Origin: Bradyrhizobium manausense
GTDB taxonomy: Bacteria > Pseudomonadota > Alphaproteobacteria > Rhizobiales > Xanthobacteraceae
Direction of reading: 5' to 3'
NCBI RefSeq assembly: GCF_018131105.1
Contig: NZ_JAFCJI010000001.1
Coordinates: 682,001-746,000, forward strand
DNA: 64,000 bases
Under the pieces are notes generated by a model. The model was not told where the DNA came from, made no database searches, and saw only the letters and a list, made by a program, of their open reading frames with translations. Shown here in pieces: positions 34,399 to 42,635 of the stretch. The position numbers were made by a program, and so were the translations under genes. The first letter of the stretch is position 1, and each line of letters starts with the position of its first letter.

Positions 34399-36029
34399 CG
34401 TCTTCATCGATGGCGCTTGCGCTGCCTGCGGCCGGTACCCCATGCATCGCCAATTTGCTGCGCGCGGGTCGCGAGCATTACCGGCGCGGCGAGATCAGGC
34501 CCGCGATCGCAGTGTTTCAGGCTGGGCTCGCGCTTGCGGCCACGGTGTCGATCGGCGTCGCGGTCGATGGTGCCGCCGATCTGCACGCAGCGCTCGCCAA
34601 CGCCTTCATGCTTTGCGACGACATCGGTTCCGCGGCCGAAAATTACAAGGCGGCCCTGCGCATTGCGCCGCATCTTGTCGCCTGCTGGTGCAATCTCGGC
34701 ATCGTTCACCAGCGCAGCGGCCGGGCGCAGGATGCGATTTCGCTTTATCTGGAGGCGCTCCGGCGCAATCCGGGCCATCGGCCCTCGCGCACGAATCTGG
34801 TGCAGGCGCTGGTGGCAACGCGGCAGTTTGCGATCGCGCGGACGCTGTTGCTCGAATTGCTGGAGGAAACGCCCGAGGACGCGGAGCTGCGCGGCCAGCT
34901 CGGCAAGGTCTGCTTCGAGCTTGGCGAAACGGAAGAGGCGGTGGCGCAGTTCGAGCGGGCCGTGGCGCTCGCGCCCGGACAGGCCGAGAATTTCTACTGG
35001 GTCGGCGCGATCCGCCAGGCCCGCGGCGAGCTGGAGGCGGCACGGGCTGCCTATGTCCACGCCGCACAAGCACATCCGATCCTGCGCAGGCCCGCGACCA
35101 CATCTCCACCCGCGTTTCGGGCGCTGGCCCTGTTTGCGCCTTTCGTCGGCAACACACCGGTCGAGTTTCTCTTCAGGGATTGCGCCTACCATACCAGCAT
35201 CCTGTCGCTGCTGCCGGACAGCCAGCCGGACGTCGCGCTGCTGGCGAGCGAGGCTGATATCGTCGTCAATCTCGTCTCCGATGCCGATCAGGCAACGGAG
35301 GTGCTTCCGCTCGCGATGGCCGTTGCGCAAAGCCTCGGCAAGCCCGTCATCAATGATCCCGGAAAAATCCAGAACACCACGCGCGATGCCACGGCGCTGG
35401 CACTCGCCGACGTCGAGGGCTGCCGGGTGCCGCGCACGGTCCGCGTCGCGGCCGGTGAGGGACTTCCTGATGGCCTCGATCTCGTCTTTCCGTCGCTGGC
35501 GCGCCAGGCCGGCATGCATGGCGGCGACGTCTTCGAGAAGTTCGACGATGCCGCGGCGCTGACGGCCTTCCTCGCGGCGCATGCAGAGCATGACCGCTAC
35601 GTCATCGACTTTATCGACTACCGCTCCGCCGACGGCTTCTTCCGGAAATACCGGTTCTTGTTCATCGGCGAGGACATCCTGCCCTATCATCTCGCTATCG
35701 GAGACGACTGGAAGCTGCATCGCGATGCCACCGACATGGCGCATCACGCCTGGATGCAGGACGAGGAGGAGCGCTTCCTGCGCGTGCCCGGAGAGGTGTT
35801 CGGCGCAGCCCATTATCAGGCGTTGCGAGTCATTCGCGATCGCATCGGTCTCGACTATTTCGGCATCGATTGCGGGCTCGATCCCGACGGCCGGCTCGTC
35901 GTGTTCGAGGTCAACGCCTCCATGCTGGTACACGACCAGAATCCGGAATTTCCCTACAAGGATCCGTACATCGGCAGGATCAAGGTCGCGTTCGACGGGA
36001 TGCTCGCGCGGATCGCGCGGGGGAATTGA
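34395..36029 (+). CDS. TPR-repeat protein with C-terminal ATP-grasp domain
   Basis: 544 residues from ATG 34395, overlapping the formyltransferase stop by 4 bp. Residues about 20-220 form tetratricopeptide repeats (AENYKAALRIAPHLVACWCNLG, AISLYLEALRRNPGH, AVAQFERAVALAPGQAENFYW). After a linker, residues about 330-544 resemble an ATP-grasp ligase. The visible elements are KPVINDPGKIQNTTRD, the central strand region FRKYRFLFIGEDILPYHL, and the metal-binding end FGIDCGLDPDGRLVVFEVN with Glu505 and Asn507. ATP-grasp enzymes join a carboxylate to an amine or thiol. The pairing with a formyltransferase suggests a modification or ligation pathway that I do not recognise. Confidence 0.8.
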   Translation: MTSSSMALALPAAGTPCIANLLRAGREHYRRGEIRPAIAVFQAGLALAATVSIGVAVDGAADLHAALANAFMLCDDIGSAAENYKAALRIAPHLVACWCNLGIVHQRSGRAQDAISLYLEALRRNPGHRPSRTNLVQALVATRQFAIARTLLLELLEETPEDAELRGQLGKVCFELGETEEAVAQFERAVALAPGQAENFYWVGAIRQARGELEAARAAYVHAAQAHPILRRPATTSPPAFRALALFAPFVGNTPVEFLFRDCAYHTSILSLLPDSQPDVALLASEADIVVNLVSDADQATEVLPLAMAVAQSLGKPVINDPGKIQNTTRDATALALADVEGCRVPRTVRVAAGEGLPDGLDLVFPSLARQAGMHGGDVFEKFDDAAALTAFLAAHAEHDRYVIDFIDYRSADGFFRKYRFLFIGEDILPYHLAIGDDWKLHRDATDMAHHAWMQDEEERFLRVPGEVFGAAHYQALRVIRDRIGLDYFGIDCGLDPDGRLVVFEVNASMLVHDQNPEFPYKDPYIGRIKVAFDGMLARIARGN

Positions 36030-36353
36030 CGCGACCTCCCACAGCGCGGTGCAGGCCTGACCCGGCCGCGGCGGCCGCCTCTCGCACGTCCCTCCTCGCA
36101 AGATGAACGGTCGGCCATTGGCCCGGCCGGCGAAACCCGCGCACGGCCTGCCGTGGATGCATCGGACCGCGGCCGCAACCGCGATGCTGCGCGGCGGGGC
36201 AGGATCATATTTACGTATTTTTGTTCCGGGATTTGGCCAGTCGCCCCAGATTGGGCTATGCTGGACCTGCGTCGAGGACGAAAATACGAAAAAATACGAA
36301 AATGAGGCGTCGGGAGTTACCGTGGGACACCACCGACAGACGGGGCTGCATCC
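36030..36353. other. 324-bp intergenic region with AT-rich repeats
   Basis: GC-rich at first, then an AT-rich island. CGTATTTT at 36214-36221 is the inverse of AAAATACG, which then appears as a perfect tandem AAAATACGAA at 36281-36290 and 36291-36300. A small frame reads through but has no protein-like pattern. The island probably carries the promoter or a regulator site for the HD gene. Confidence 0.5.
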
Positions 36354-37181
36354 ATGATGACGTTACCGCGACTGGCCGCTGAATCCCTGGAGAAGTTGCT
36401 GGGCTCGTTCATGCGCCGCAGGTACGACGAGACCTATGCCAGGGTCGTTGAGGCCTCGACGCGCACCGCGATGGAATGCATCGGCAACAGCGACGCGCTC
36501 TATCACAATATCGAGCATACGATGCTGGTGACGCTGGCGGCCCAGGCGATCATGCTGGGCCGCAATCTCCATGCGCACATCGATGCCGATGACTACATCC
36601 ATGTTCTGATCGCCTGCCTCGCGCATGACATTGGCTATGTCCGCGGGCTGTTTCCGGAGGATGACGAAGACGGTTTCATCATCGACGAGGCCGGGACCAA
36701 GGTGTCGCTGCCGCGCGGCGCGTCGGATGCCAGTCTGATGATGTATCACGTTGACCGGTCGCAGCTCTTCGTGCGGCGCCGGCTGCCGCCGATCCGCGGC
36801 GTGGACTCCGAGCGCGTCGTCCGCGCCATCGAAGGCACGCGTTTCCCCGCCCGCCAGGGCCAGGAATATGACGACGAAGCCTCGATCCTGCGCGCCGCCG
36901 ACTTCATCGGGCAGCTCGGTGATCCCAACTATCTGCGCAAGGCCAACGCGCTCTATTACGAGTTCGAGGAGGTCGGCATGAACCGCCAACTCGGCTACGA
37001 CTCGCCCGCCGATATCGTGAACCGCTATCCGCAATTCTACTGGAACAGCGTCGCACCGCATATCCAGACGGAGATCGGCTATCTCAACAAGACCGAGATC
37101 GGCCGTCAGTGGATCGCCAATCTCTACAGCAACGTCTTCCGCGCCGAGCGCGACATCTCGCTGTCCGGACCGCAGAAATAG
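36354..37181 (+). CDS. HD-domain metal-dependent phosphohydrolase
   Basis: 275 residues from ATG 36354; a second ATG at 36357 is equally possible and the ribosome site is weak. The HD fold metal site is seen in YHNIEHTMLVTL (His51, His55) and CLAHDIGYVRG (His91-Asp92), with a later Asp in ILRAADFIGQLGDP. There is no GYP motif, so it is not a c-di-GMP HD-GYP phosphodiesterase. Members cleave phosphomonoesters or nucleotides. It is monocistronic and convergent with the ECF sigma gene, 6 bp away. Confidence 0.85.
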   Translation: MMTLPRLAAESLEKLLGSFMRRRYDETYARVVEASTRTAMECIGNSDALYHNIEHTMLVTLAAQAIMLGRNLHAHIDADDYIHVLIACLAHDIGYVRGLFPEDDEDGFIIDEAGTKVSLPRGASDASLMMYHVDRSQLFVRRRLPPIRGVDSERVVRAIEGTRFPARQGQEYDDEASILRAADFIGQLGDPNYLRKANALYYEFEEVGMNRQLGYDSPADIVNRYPQFYWNSVAPHIQTEIGYLNKTEIGRQWIANLYSNVFRAERDISLSGPQK

Positions 37182-37187
37182 AGTTGC

Positions 37188-37787
37188 TCAGCCGGTCTGC
37201 GCGACTGCACCGCTGGTCGCGCCTTCGACGCAATCGCGCCGAACGGAGTCGAGGCTTCGTCGCAGCCAGGTCTTGATCGTGCCAACCGGCACCCCGAAGC
37301 GCTGCGCCAGCATCGAGCGGCTTTCGCCATCGAGATAGGCCCGCGAGAGCAATTGTCGCCGTTGATCGGGAAGCCGCTGGATGGCGCGGGCCGCGATCGG
37401 CTGAACGAGGTCGTAGTCGAACGCGTCTTCGGGCTCGGAGATTTCGGGGACTAACAGCGCTTCGTCGAAATCCGCCAGCGGCATCTGCTTGAGCCGCACC
37501 GCGTCGATCGCAGTGTGGCGCATGATGGCGCACATCCAGGTGATCGGTGACGATCGGGCGGGATCGAAGCGCGCCGCGTGCTTCCAGATCTTCACATAGG
37601 TGTCCTGGAGCAGGTCATCGAGGTCGGCGTTGACAGGCGCGATCGGGCGGGCCGTCTTGCGCAGCTTGTTGCGCGTCGCGGCAACCAGCTCGGCGAAGGC
37701 GCGCTGATCACCGCGTCCGACCCGGGCGAGGAGATGGCTCAAACGTTCGATCGTCGGGTCCCGGGCCGTCAGTCTGCCGCAGCTCAT
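37188..37787 (-). CDS. ECF-type RNA polymerase sigma factor (second sigma of the cluster)
   Basis: 199 residues from ATG 37787, 9 bases after GGAGG; an in-frame GTG at 37808 is the alternative. Region 2 is FAELVAATRNKLRKTARPI...DLDDLLQDTYVKIWKHAARFDP with ITWMCAIMRHTAIDAVR. Region 4 is LLSRAYLDGESRSMLAQRFGVPVGTIKTWLRRSLDSVRRDC. It resembles the SigK-like sigma class. It lies 68 bp after the ChrR-like anti-sigma gene and reads in the same direction, so it may be co-transcribed or driven by the TGATCC-type site at 37815-37844. Its cognate anti-sigma is not obvious. Confidence 0.9.
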   Translation of the reverse strand: MSCGRLTARDPTIERLSHLLARVGRGDQRAFAELVAATRNKLRKTARPIAPVNADLDDLLQDTYVKIWKHAARFDPARSSPITWMCAIMRHTAIDAVRLKQMPLADFDEALLVPEISEPEDAFDYDLVQPIAARAIQRLPDQRRQLLSRAYLDGESRSMLAQRFGVPVGTIKTWLRRSLDSVRRDCVEGATSGAVAQTG

Positions 37788-37814
37788 TCCCTCGTCCTCC
37801 AGCGTCACTTGCGA

Positions 37815-37844
37815 AGAGAACGATCAGGCGGCGCGACTGGATCA
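37815..37844 (-). promoter_or_regulatory. candidate RpoE/ChrR-type promoter before the second sigma gene
   Basis: On the minus strand TGATCC (37844-37839) is followed after 18 bases by TTCTCT (37820-37815), about 28 bp before the sigma ATG at 37787. TGATCC with an 18-base spacer is the -35 arrangement known for the Rhodobacter RpoE regulon. The -10 match is poor, so this is tentative. Confidence 0.35.
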
Positions 37845-37855
37845 CATGAGGGCGC

Positions 37856-38503
37856 TCAAAGCCGCACGAAGGGCGAGATCAAACGACCGAGCCAGCCGCG
37901 CATCTGCAAATCCCCGCTCATGGCGACAAGGCACAGGCACGGCATGTCGTTGCCGACGATCGGCTGATGATCGACCTCGCCATCGCCGAAATCGAAATCG
38001 CCCGGCCTGAAATCGCCGCCCTGATGGCTGAAGCTGCCTTTGAGTACGAGGGTCAGCTCGGTGCCGGTGTGCGAATGCTCCAGCATCCGCGTGCCGGGTG
38101 CCGACCACAGCAGGAACGCGCGCGACTGGCCCGCGCCGGGCAGGACGATCGGCTGCATCTTGACGCCCGGCGCCACGCGCCGGCTCTTGCCGAACCGGCA
38201 ACGCAGCAGGATTTCGGGAAGGTCGTCGTCGAGGAGCGGCACCGGGCGCGACAAAGCCGGTACCGGCGCCGCCTCCGGTTCATCGATCGCAGCCATGATC
38301 GTCGCGAACGCATCGTCCGCCATGGTAACCGGAGCGGCTTGTTCGAGCGCGGCCCCGGCAAGCTGCTCGATCGCGGCGATGAAACGCCGGCAGCGCGGGC
38401 ATTGCGCGGCATGGACGCCGACAACGAGACGATCGGCCTCGTCAAGCCGGCCGGCGGCAAAATCGGCCAACAGATCTTCAGGGGGATGGTGGTTGATGGT
38501 CAT
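37856..38503 (-). CDS. chrR: ChrR-like zinc-binding cupin anti-sigma factor
   Basis: 215 residues from ATG 38503. The N-terminal zinc anti-sigma domain has His6, His31, Cys35 and Cys38, the same four ligand positions as Rhodobacter sphaeroides ChrR. The C-terminal cupin keeps its metal set (His143, His145, Glu149 in LEHSHTGTE, and His179 in DGEVDHQ). In the family, singlet oxygen or peroxide triggers release and loss of ChrR, freeing RpoE. The gene starts 1 bp after the RpoE-like sigma stop, the classic rpoE-chrR arrangement. All ligands are intact, so it should be functional. Confidence 0.93.
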   Translation of the reverse strand: MTINHHPPEDLLADFAAGRLDEADRLVVGVHAAQCPRCRRFIAAIEQLAGAALEQAAPVTMADDAFATIMAAIDEPEAAPVPALSRPVPLLDDDLPEILLRCRFGKSRRVAPGVKMQPIVLPGAGQSRAFLLWSAPGTRMLEHSHTGTELTLVLKGSFSHQGGDFRPGDFDFGDGEVDHQPIVGNDMPCLCLVAMSGDLQMRGWLGRLISPFVRL

Positions 38504-38504
38504 G

Positions 38505-39044
38505 TCAATCGTCCAAGAAATCCCTTAGCCGGCCCACGGCAAGCCTGATGCGAGACTTCACCGTCCCGAGCGGAAGTCCGAGCCGCTCGGCGATCTCGCC
38601 GTGCGGCCGCTCCTCGATAAACGACATCCGGATCACCGTGGATTGCTCCTCGGACAGTCGCAGCAGCGCTGCCTCCACGCGCGAGACATCATCGCGCCGG
38701 GACATGATGGTTTCCGGCGAGTCCGCGACCTCGGGCGTCCCATCCCGTTCTGCGCTCACCGCGGCCCTGGCTCGCCGCGCCGCCTGCCTCGCGGAATCGA
38801 TGCGCAGATTGCGCGCGATGGTGAAGATCCATGCCGCCGCACCTGCGGACGCCGGGTCGAATTGCGCCGCCTTCCGCCATACCGTCAGCAGCGTATTCTG
38901 CGCGATCTCCTCCGCGGCGTCGGCGTTCATCCCGGTCTTGACCAGGAATCCCTTCACGCGCGGAGCGAAATGCTCAAACAACAGCTTGAACGCGTCCCGA
39001 TCGCCATGGGCCGCAACGCGTCCGATCAAGTCAGCCCATTCCAC
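38505..39044 (-). CDS. rpoE: RpoE-like ECF sigma factor (ECF11 type, partner of ChrR)
   Basis: About 179 residues from GTG 39044, preceded by AAGG, close to the usual RpoE length. In-frame ATGs at 39155 and 39179 would add an Arg/Pro-rich extension unlike a sigma factor. Region 2: AFKLLFEHFAPRVKGFLVKTGMNADAAEEIAQNTLLTVWRKAAQFDP and AAWIFTIARNLRIDSAR. Region 4: STVIRMSFIEERPHGEIAERLGLPLGTVKSRIRLAVGRLR. It directs RNA polymerase to singlet-oxygen-stress promoters, is held by ChrR encoded 1 bp downstream, and probably controls its own operon and the divergent c-di-GMP gene. Confidence 0.88.
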   Translation of the reverse strand: MEWADLIGRVAAHGDRDAFKLLFEHFAPRVKGFLVKTGMNADAAEEIAQNTLLTVWRKAAQFDPASAGAAAWIFTIARNLRIDSARQAARRARAAVSAERDGTPEVADSPETIMSRRDDVSRVEAALLRLSEEQSTVIRMSFIEERPHGEIAERLGLPLGTVKSRIRLAVGRLRDFLDD

Positions 39045-39179
39045 GGTCGCCTTGGGCCTTTCGCCTGAAAATCTTCGAGGCCGATTCCACCGGGGAGCCG
39101 CCGCAGGGTTGCTGCGCCACAGAGGTCCGCTCACAGCACGAAGACCGGTCGTCATGGAGCCTCGGTTGACATGTCCCAT

Positions 39180-39209
39180 CCATAACGACGGACGGGGCCA
39201 TCCGGATCA
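39180..39209 (-). promoter_or_regulatory. candidate autoregulatory promoter of rpoE-chrR
   Basis: On the minus strand TGATCC (39209-39204), an 18-base spacer and TTATGG (39185-39180). Transcription would begin near 39173, inside the codon region of the most upstream ATG (39179). This argues that translation starts at 39155 or, better, 39044. Confidence 0.4.
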
Positions 39210-39455
39210 CACCACGCGTTCCTCGTTTTAGGGGCCCGGCGCTGCCACGACAAGCGGCGGTATCCCGCAACCAAGGTTCCCGCTCGCGGGAAAGCTGCGG
39301 CGGTCACGAACCGTTTTTTCATCGTGTAGAGCACTAAGCCTGGCAGATTTTCCCCGTCGATACCGGCGCTTAAGGCGCGGCATGGCTGGTTCATTGCGTC
39401 GTTTTGATTGGGGGAGGGCCCGTTCAGACAACACTAACTCTGTTTGAACGCGTCC

Positions 39456-39485
39456 TGATCCAATCGCGATCCTGCCTCGTATCTG
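39456..39485 (+). promoter_or_regulatory. candidate RpoE-type promoter of the MHYT-GGDEF-EAL gene
   Basis: TGATCC (39456-39461), an 18-base spacer and TATCTG (39480-39485), ending 22 bp before the ATG at 39508. It faces away from rpoE-chrR. The -35 and spacing agree with the known Rhodobacter RpoE pattern; the -10 is only partly similar. Confidence 0.4.
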
Positions 39486-39507
39486 CTGTCCGGGAGAAAG
39501 AATTCGT

Positions 39508-41577
39508 ATGTGGCAAGCTCTGACCTGTCTGCCCAGCCAGCACGACCTGCGTTACGTCGCGGTCGCGGCGCTGGTCTGCGTGCTGGGGTCGCTCTTGTCC
39601 ATGCGGTTGCTTGCACGCGTCAGGCGCAATACGGGCGCGCGGCGCTTCAATCTGCTGTTCCTGTCCGGCCTGGTCGCCGGCGGCACGGTGTGGACCACGC
39701 ATTTTGCGGGGATGCTCGGCTATAACGCGCCGGTTGCGCGCGCGTTCGAACCGGGACTGACGTTCGCCTCGCTGATGGTCACCGTGATTTTCGCCTGGGT
39801 CGGCTTCTTCATTACCACGCGCACCCGGCTCGGACCCGCGATCGAAGGCGGCGGCGCGATCTTCGGCCTCGGCATCGCGGGCATGCACTACGCCGGCATG
39901 GCGGCATTCGAAATTCCAGGCGTGCTCGGCTGGAATTATCCGCTCGTCGCACTCTCCATCGTGTTCGCTGCCGGCTTCGGCGCGGTGGCCGCCAACCGCA
40001 TCGCGAGGCCGATCACGCGCTTCTGCAAATATGGCGGCGCGCTCTCGATGATCCTGGCGATCGTGTCGCTGCATTTCGCCGGCATGGCCGCGGTGACGGT
40101 CTATCCGGTGCTCGACATGGCAGTACCGCCGCAGGCGCTGTCGGATAGCTTCATGATCACCAGCGTCATCGTCGGTGTCACCCTGATGATGGCTATGGCG
40201 GCGTCGGCCTATGCGATCGACCTGCAGGCGGCCAATGAGGCCACCGAAAGCTACAAGCACCAGGCGATGCACGATCCATTGACCGGCCTTCCGAACCGCA
40301 ACGGGTTGGCTCAGCAACTGCAGGATCTGCTGGCCGGGCGCGGCGACGATACCGCGCGCGTCGTCGTGCTGGCCATCGACCTCGACCGCTTCAAGGACAT
40401 CAACGACGTCCATGGCCACGTCGGGGGCGATCATTTGCTGCGGCAGGTGGCGCAGCGCATCTCGGCCCAATTGCAGGCTGACGAATTTCTGGCGCGGATC
40501 GGCGGCGACGAATTCGTGGCCGTGAAGAGCAACGTTTTCGCCCGCGGCGAGGCCGTCAAATTCGCCGAGCGCCTGCGCAAGGTCGTGCTTGAGCCCGTCG
40601 AGTGGCAGCATCAGACCCTTGCGGTCGGCTGCAGCATCGGCGTCGCGCTGTTTCCCGAGCATGGCCAGGCGGCCGACTGCCTGACCCAACGTGCTGATCT
40701 CGCGATGTACCGCGCCAAGAGCCTCGGTCGCGGCAAGATCTGCACCTATGAGCCGTCGATGGACGAGGCCAGCCGCGTCCGCGCCGAGCTCGCGATCGAT
40801 CTCAAGCGCGCGCTCGCAGGCAACGAACTCGAGCTGCACTACCAGGTGCAGAACGACACCAACACCGGCGGCATCGTCGGCTTCGAAGCGTTGATCCGCT
40901 GGAATCATCCCCAGAAGGGACGCATTCCGCCCGACGCCTTCATTCCGATCGCGGAAGAGACCGGGCTGATCATCGAGATCGGCGACTGGGTGATACGGAC
41001 AGCCTGCACGACCGCCGTGCAATGGCGCTTGCCGTTCAAGGTCGCGGTGAACGTCGCGCCAATGCAGCTCAACCACGATCTGCCGCGACGCGTGGCCGAG
41101 ATTCTGAAGGACACGGGATTGGCGCCGTCGCGGCTCGAGATCGAGCTGACCGAGAGCGGCATCATCGCCGACCGCCAGCATGCGCTCCAGGTCGTGCTGG
41201 CGCTGAAGGCGATCGGCGTCACCGTTGCCATGGACGATTTCGGCACCGGCTATTCCTCGCTGTCGACCCTGCAGGCGTTTCCATTCGACAAGATCAAGGT
41301 CGACAAGAGCTTCATCCAGGCAGTCGAGACCAGCGTGCACGCAGCCGCAATCGTCAAGGCAACGCTGCTGCTCGGCCGTAGTCTCAACATTCCCGTGCTG
41401 GCCGAGGGCGTCGAGACCACGCGCCATCTCGACTTCCTGCGCGAGGAAGGCTGCAGCAGCGTGCAGGGCTATCTGTTCGGCAAGCCGATGCCCGTCGAGA
41501 TCGTGAACCGTATGATCGACGACGCGGGGGCGTCACGGCGGCCTGAGGCCGAAGCGCGCGAGGTCGAAGCCGCCTGA
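39508..41577 (+). CDS. MHYT-sensor GGDEF/EAL protein (c-di-GMP turnover)
   Basis: 689 residues from ATG 39508 behind GGGAGAAAG. The N-terminal seven-helix MHYT domain (residues 1-250) repeats its signature three times: THFAGM near His65, MHYAGM at 126-131 and LHFAGM near His189. These are thought to bind copper and sense O2, NO or CO. The GGDEF domain has DPLTGLPNRN and an intact GGDEF at 332-336 without an RxxD inhibitory site. The EAL domain has EAL at 460-462, TESGIIAD, DDFGTGYSSL and KVDKSF, all needed for phosphodiesterase activity. It may therefore both make and break c-di-GMP in response to gas or redox state. Confidence 0.94.
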   Translation: MWQALTCLPSQHDLRYVAVAALVCVLGSLLSMRLLARVRRNTGARRFNLLFLSGLVAGGTVWTTHFAGMLGYNAPVARAFEPGLTFASLMVTVIFAWVGFFITTRTRLGPAIEGGGAIFGLGIAGMHYAGMAAFEIPGVLGWNYPLVALSIVFAAGFGAVAANRIARPITRFCKYGGALSMILAIVSLHFAGMAAVTVYPVLDMAVPPQALSDSFMITSVIVGVTLMMAMAASAYAIDLQAANEATESYKHQAMHDPLTGLPNRNGLAQQLQDLLAGRGDDTARVVVLAIDLDRFKDINDVHGHVGGDHLLRQVAQRISAQLQADEFLARIGGDEFVAVKSNVFARGEAVKFAERLRKVVLEPVEWQHQTLAVGCSIGVALFPEHGQAADCLTQRADLAMYRAKSLGRGKICTYEPSMDEASRVRAELAIDLKRALAGNELELHYQVQNDTNTGGIVGFEALIRWNHPQKGRIPPDAFIPIAEETGLIIEIGDWVIRTACTTAVQWRLPFKVAVNVAPMQLNHDLPRRVAEILKDTGLAPSRLEIELTESGIIADRQHALQVVLALKAIGVTVAMDDFGTGYSSLSTLQAFPFDKIKVDKSFIQAVETSVHAAAIVKATLLLGRSLNIPVLAEGVETTRHLDFLREEGCSSVQGYLFGKPMPVEIVNRMIDDAGASRRPEAEAREVEAA

Positions 41578-41640
41578 CGCCTTGAGCGGATCGGCCTGAA
41601 GGGATTAAGCTGCGCCGTCCGCCTCGCCGGGAAAGGTCGC

Positions 41641-42528
41641 ATGCAACACAAATCCATCACGACCGACATCCTCGACATCGCCTATCTCGATTATGGTGCG
41701 CCGGACGGTTGGCCGTGCATCATGGGCCACGGCTTTCCCTACGACGTGAACGCCTATGCCGAGACCGCGCCGATCCTGGCGCAAGCGGGCGCGCGGGTGC
41801 TGGTGCCGTGGCTGCGCGGCTACGGGCCGACGCGGTTTCGCTCCGCGACAACGCTGCGCTCCGGCGAGCAGGCGGCGCTGGGCGCCGATCTGATCGCTTT
41901 CATGGACGCACTCAGGATCGGGCGCGCCGTCGTCGGCGGCTATGATTGGGGCGGCCGCGCGGCCTGCGTGGTCTCGGTGCTGCACCCCGAACGCGTCGTC
42001 GGTCTCGTCTCCGGCAATTCCTACAACATCCAGAACATCGCGCGGTCCATGGAGCCGGCCTCGCCGCCAGAGGAGGCGGCGCTGTGGTATCAATATCTCT
42101 TCCACAACGAGCGCGGCCGCCGCGCGCTGGAGCGCAACCGCAGCGGATTTGCCCGCCAGCTCTGGACGATGTGGTCGCCGACATGGCAATTCGACGACGC
42201 CACGTTCGAGAAGAGCGCGGTGTCGTTCGACAATCCTGATTTCGTCGACGTCGTGATCCATTCCTATCGCCACCGCTACGCACTGGTCGAGGGCGATCCC
42301 GCCTATGCGGCGATCGAGGCGAAGCTCGCCGCGCAGCCGCCGGTCCGCGTTCCCACGATCGCGATCGACGGCGACAGCGACGGCGTCAACCCCGGCACTG
42401 CCCATCACGCGCGCAAGTTCGAGGGCTATTTCGAGCGGCGCGTGTTTGGCGGGGCCGGTCACAATCTGCCGCAGGAGCGGCCGGCCGAATGGGCGCAGGC
42501 GATGCTCGACGTGCGGAAAGCGGGCTGA
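41641..42528 (+). CDS. alpha/beta-fold hydrolase (epoxide hydrolase/dehalogenase-like)
   Basis: 295 residues from ATG 41641. The nucleophile elbow is GYDWGGRAACV, with Asp as nucleophile, the pattern of epoxide hydrolases, haloalkane dehalogenases and fluoroacetate dehalogenases. The oxyanion HG-type loop is GHGFPYDVNAYAE. A late acid lies in AIDGDSDGVNP and the catalytic His in GGAGHNLPQERP. It is soluble with no signal peptide. The substrate cannot be deduced. It precedes folE by 107 bp and probably has its own transcript. Confidence 0.87.
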   Translation: MQHKSITTDILDIAYLDYGAPDGWPCIMGHGFPYDVNAYAETAPILAQAGARVLVPWLRGYGPTRFRSATTLRSGEQAALGADLIAFMDALRIGRAVVGGYDWGGRAACVVSVLHPERVVGLVSGNSYNIQNIARSMEPASPPEEAALWYQYLFHNERGRRALERNRSGFARQLWTMWSPTWQFDDATFEKSAVSFDNPDFVDVVIHSYRHRYALVEGDPAYAAIEAKLAAQPPVRVPTIAIDGDSDGVNPGTAHHARKFEGYFERRVFGGAGHNLPQERPAEWAQAMLDVRKAG

Positions 42529-42635
42529 AACGGCGCTGATTCCGATTTTTCCTGATCTTGGGAACCTTTTCCAACCGCAGCCGTCCAAGCTGTGGGGCCG
42601 CTTCTGTATGCGGCTCGTTGCAGGGGAGGTTTTCG

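Larger units (their letters stand above)
39045..39507. other. 463-bp divergent intergenic region between rpoE and the MHYT gene
   Basis: It contains two outward-facing TGATCC-N18 elements (39180-39209 on the minus strand, 39456-39485 on the plus strand) and a GGGAGAAAG ribosome site ahead of 39508. No convincing gene is seen; the open frames on either strand have no protein pattern. Confidence 0.5.

Noticed and set aside
36103..36357. 84-codon open frame ending in the ATG of the HD gene
   Set aside because: Pro/Arg-rich composition without a domain, weak start, and its 3' part covers the AT-rich regulatory island.
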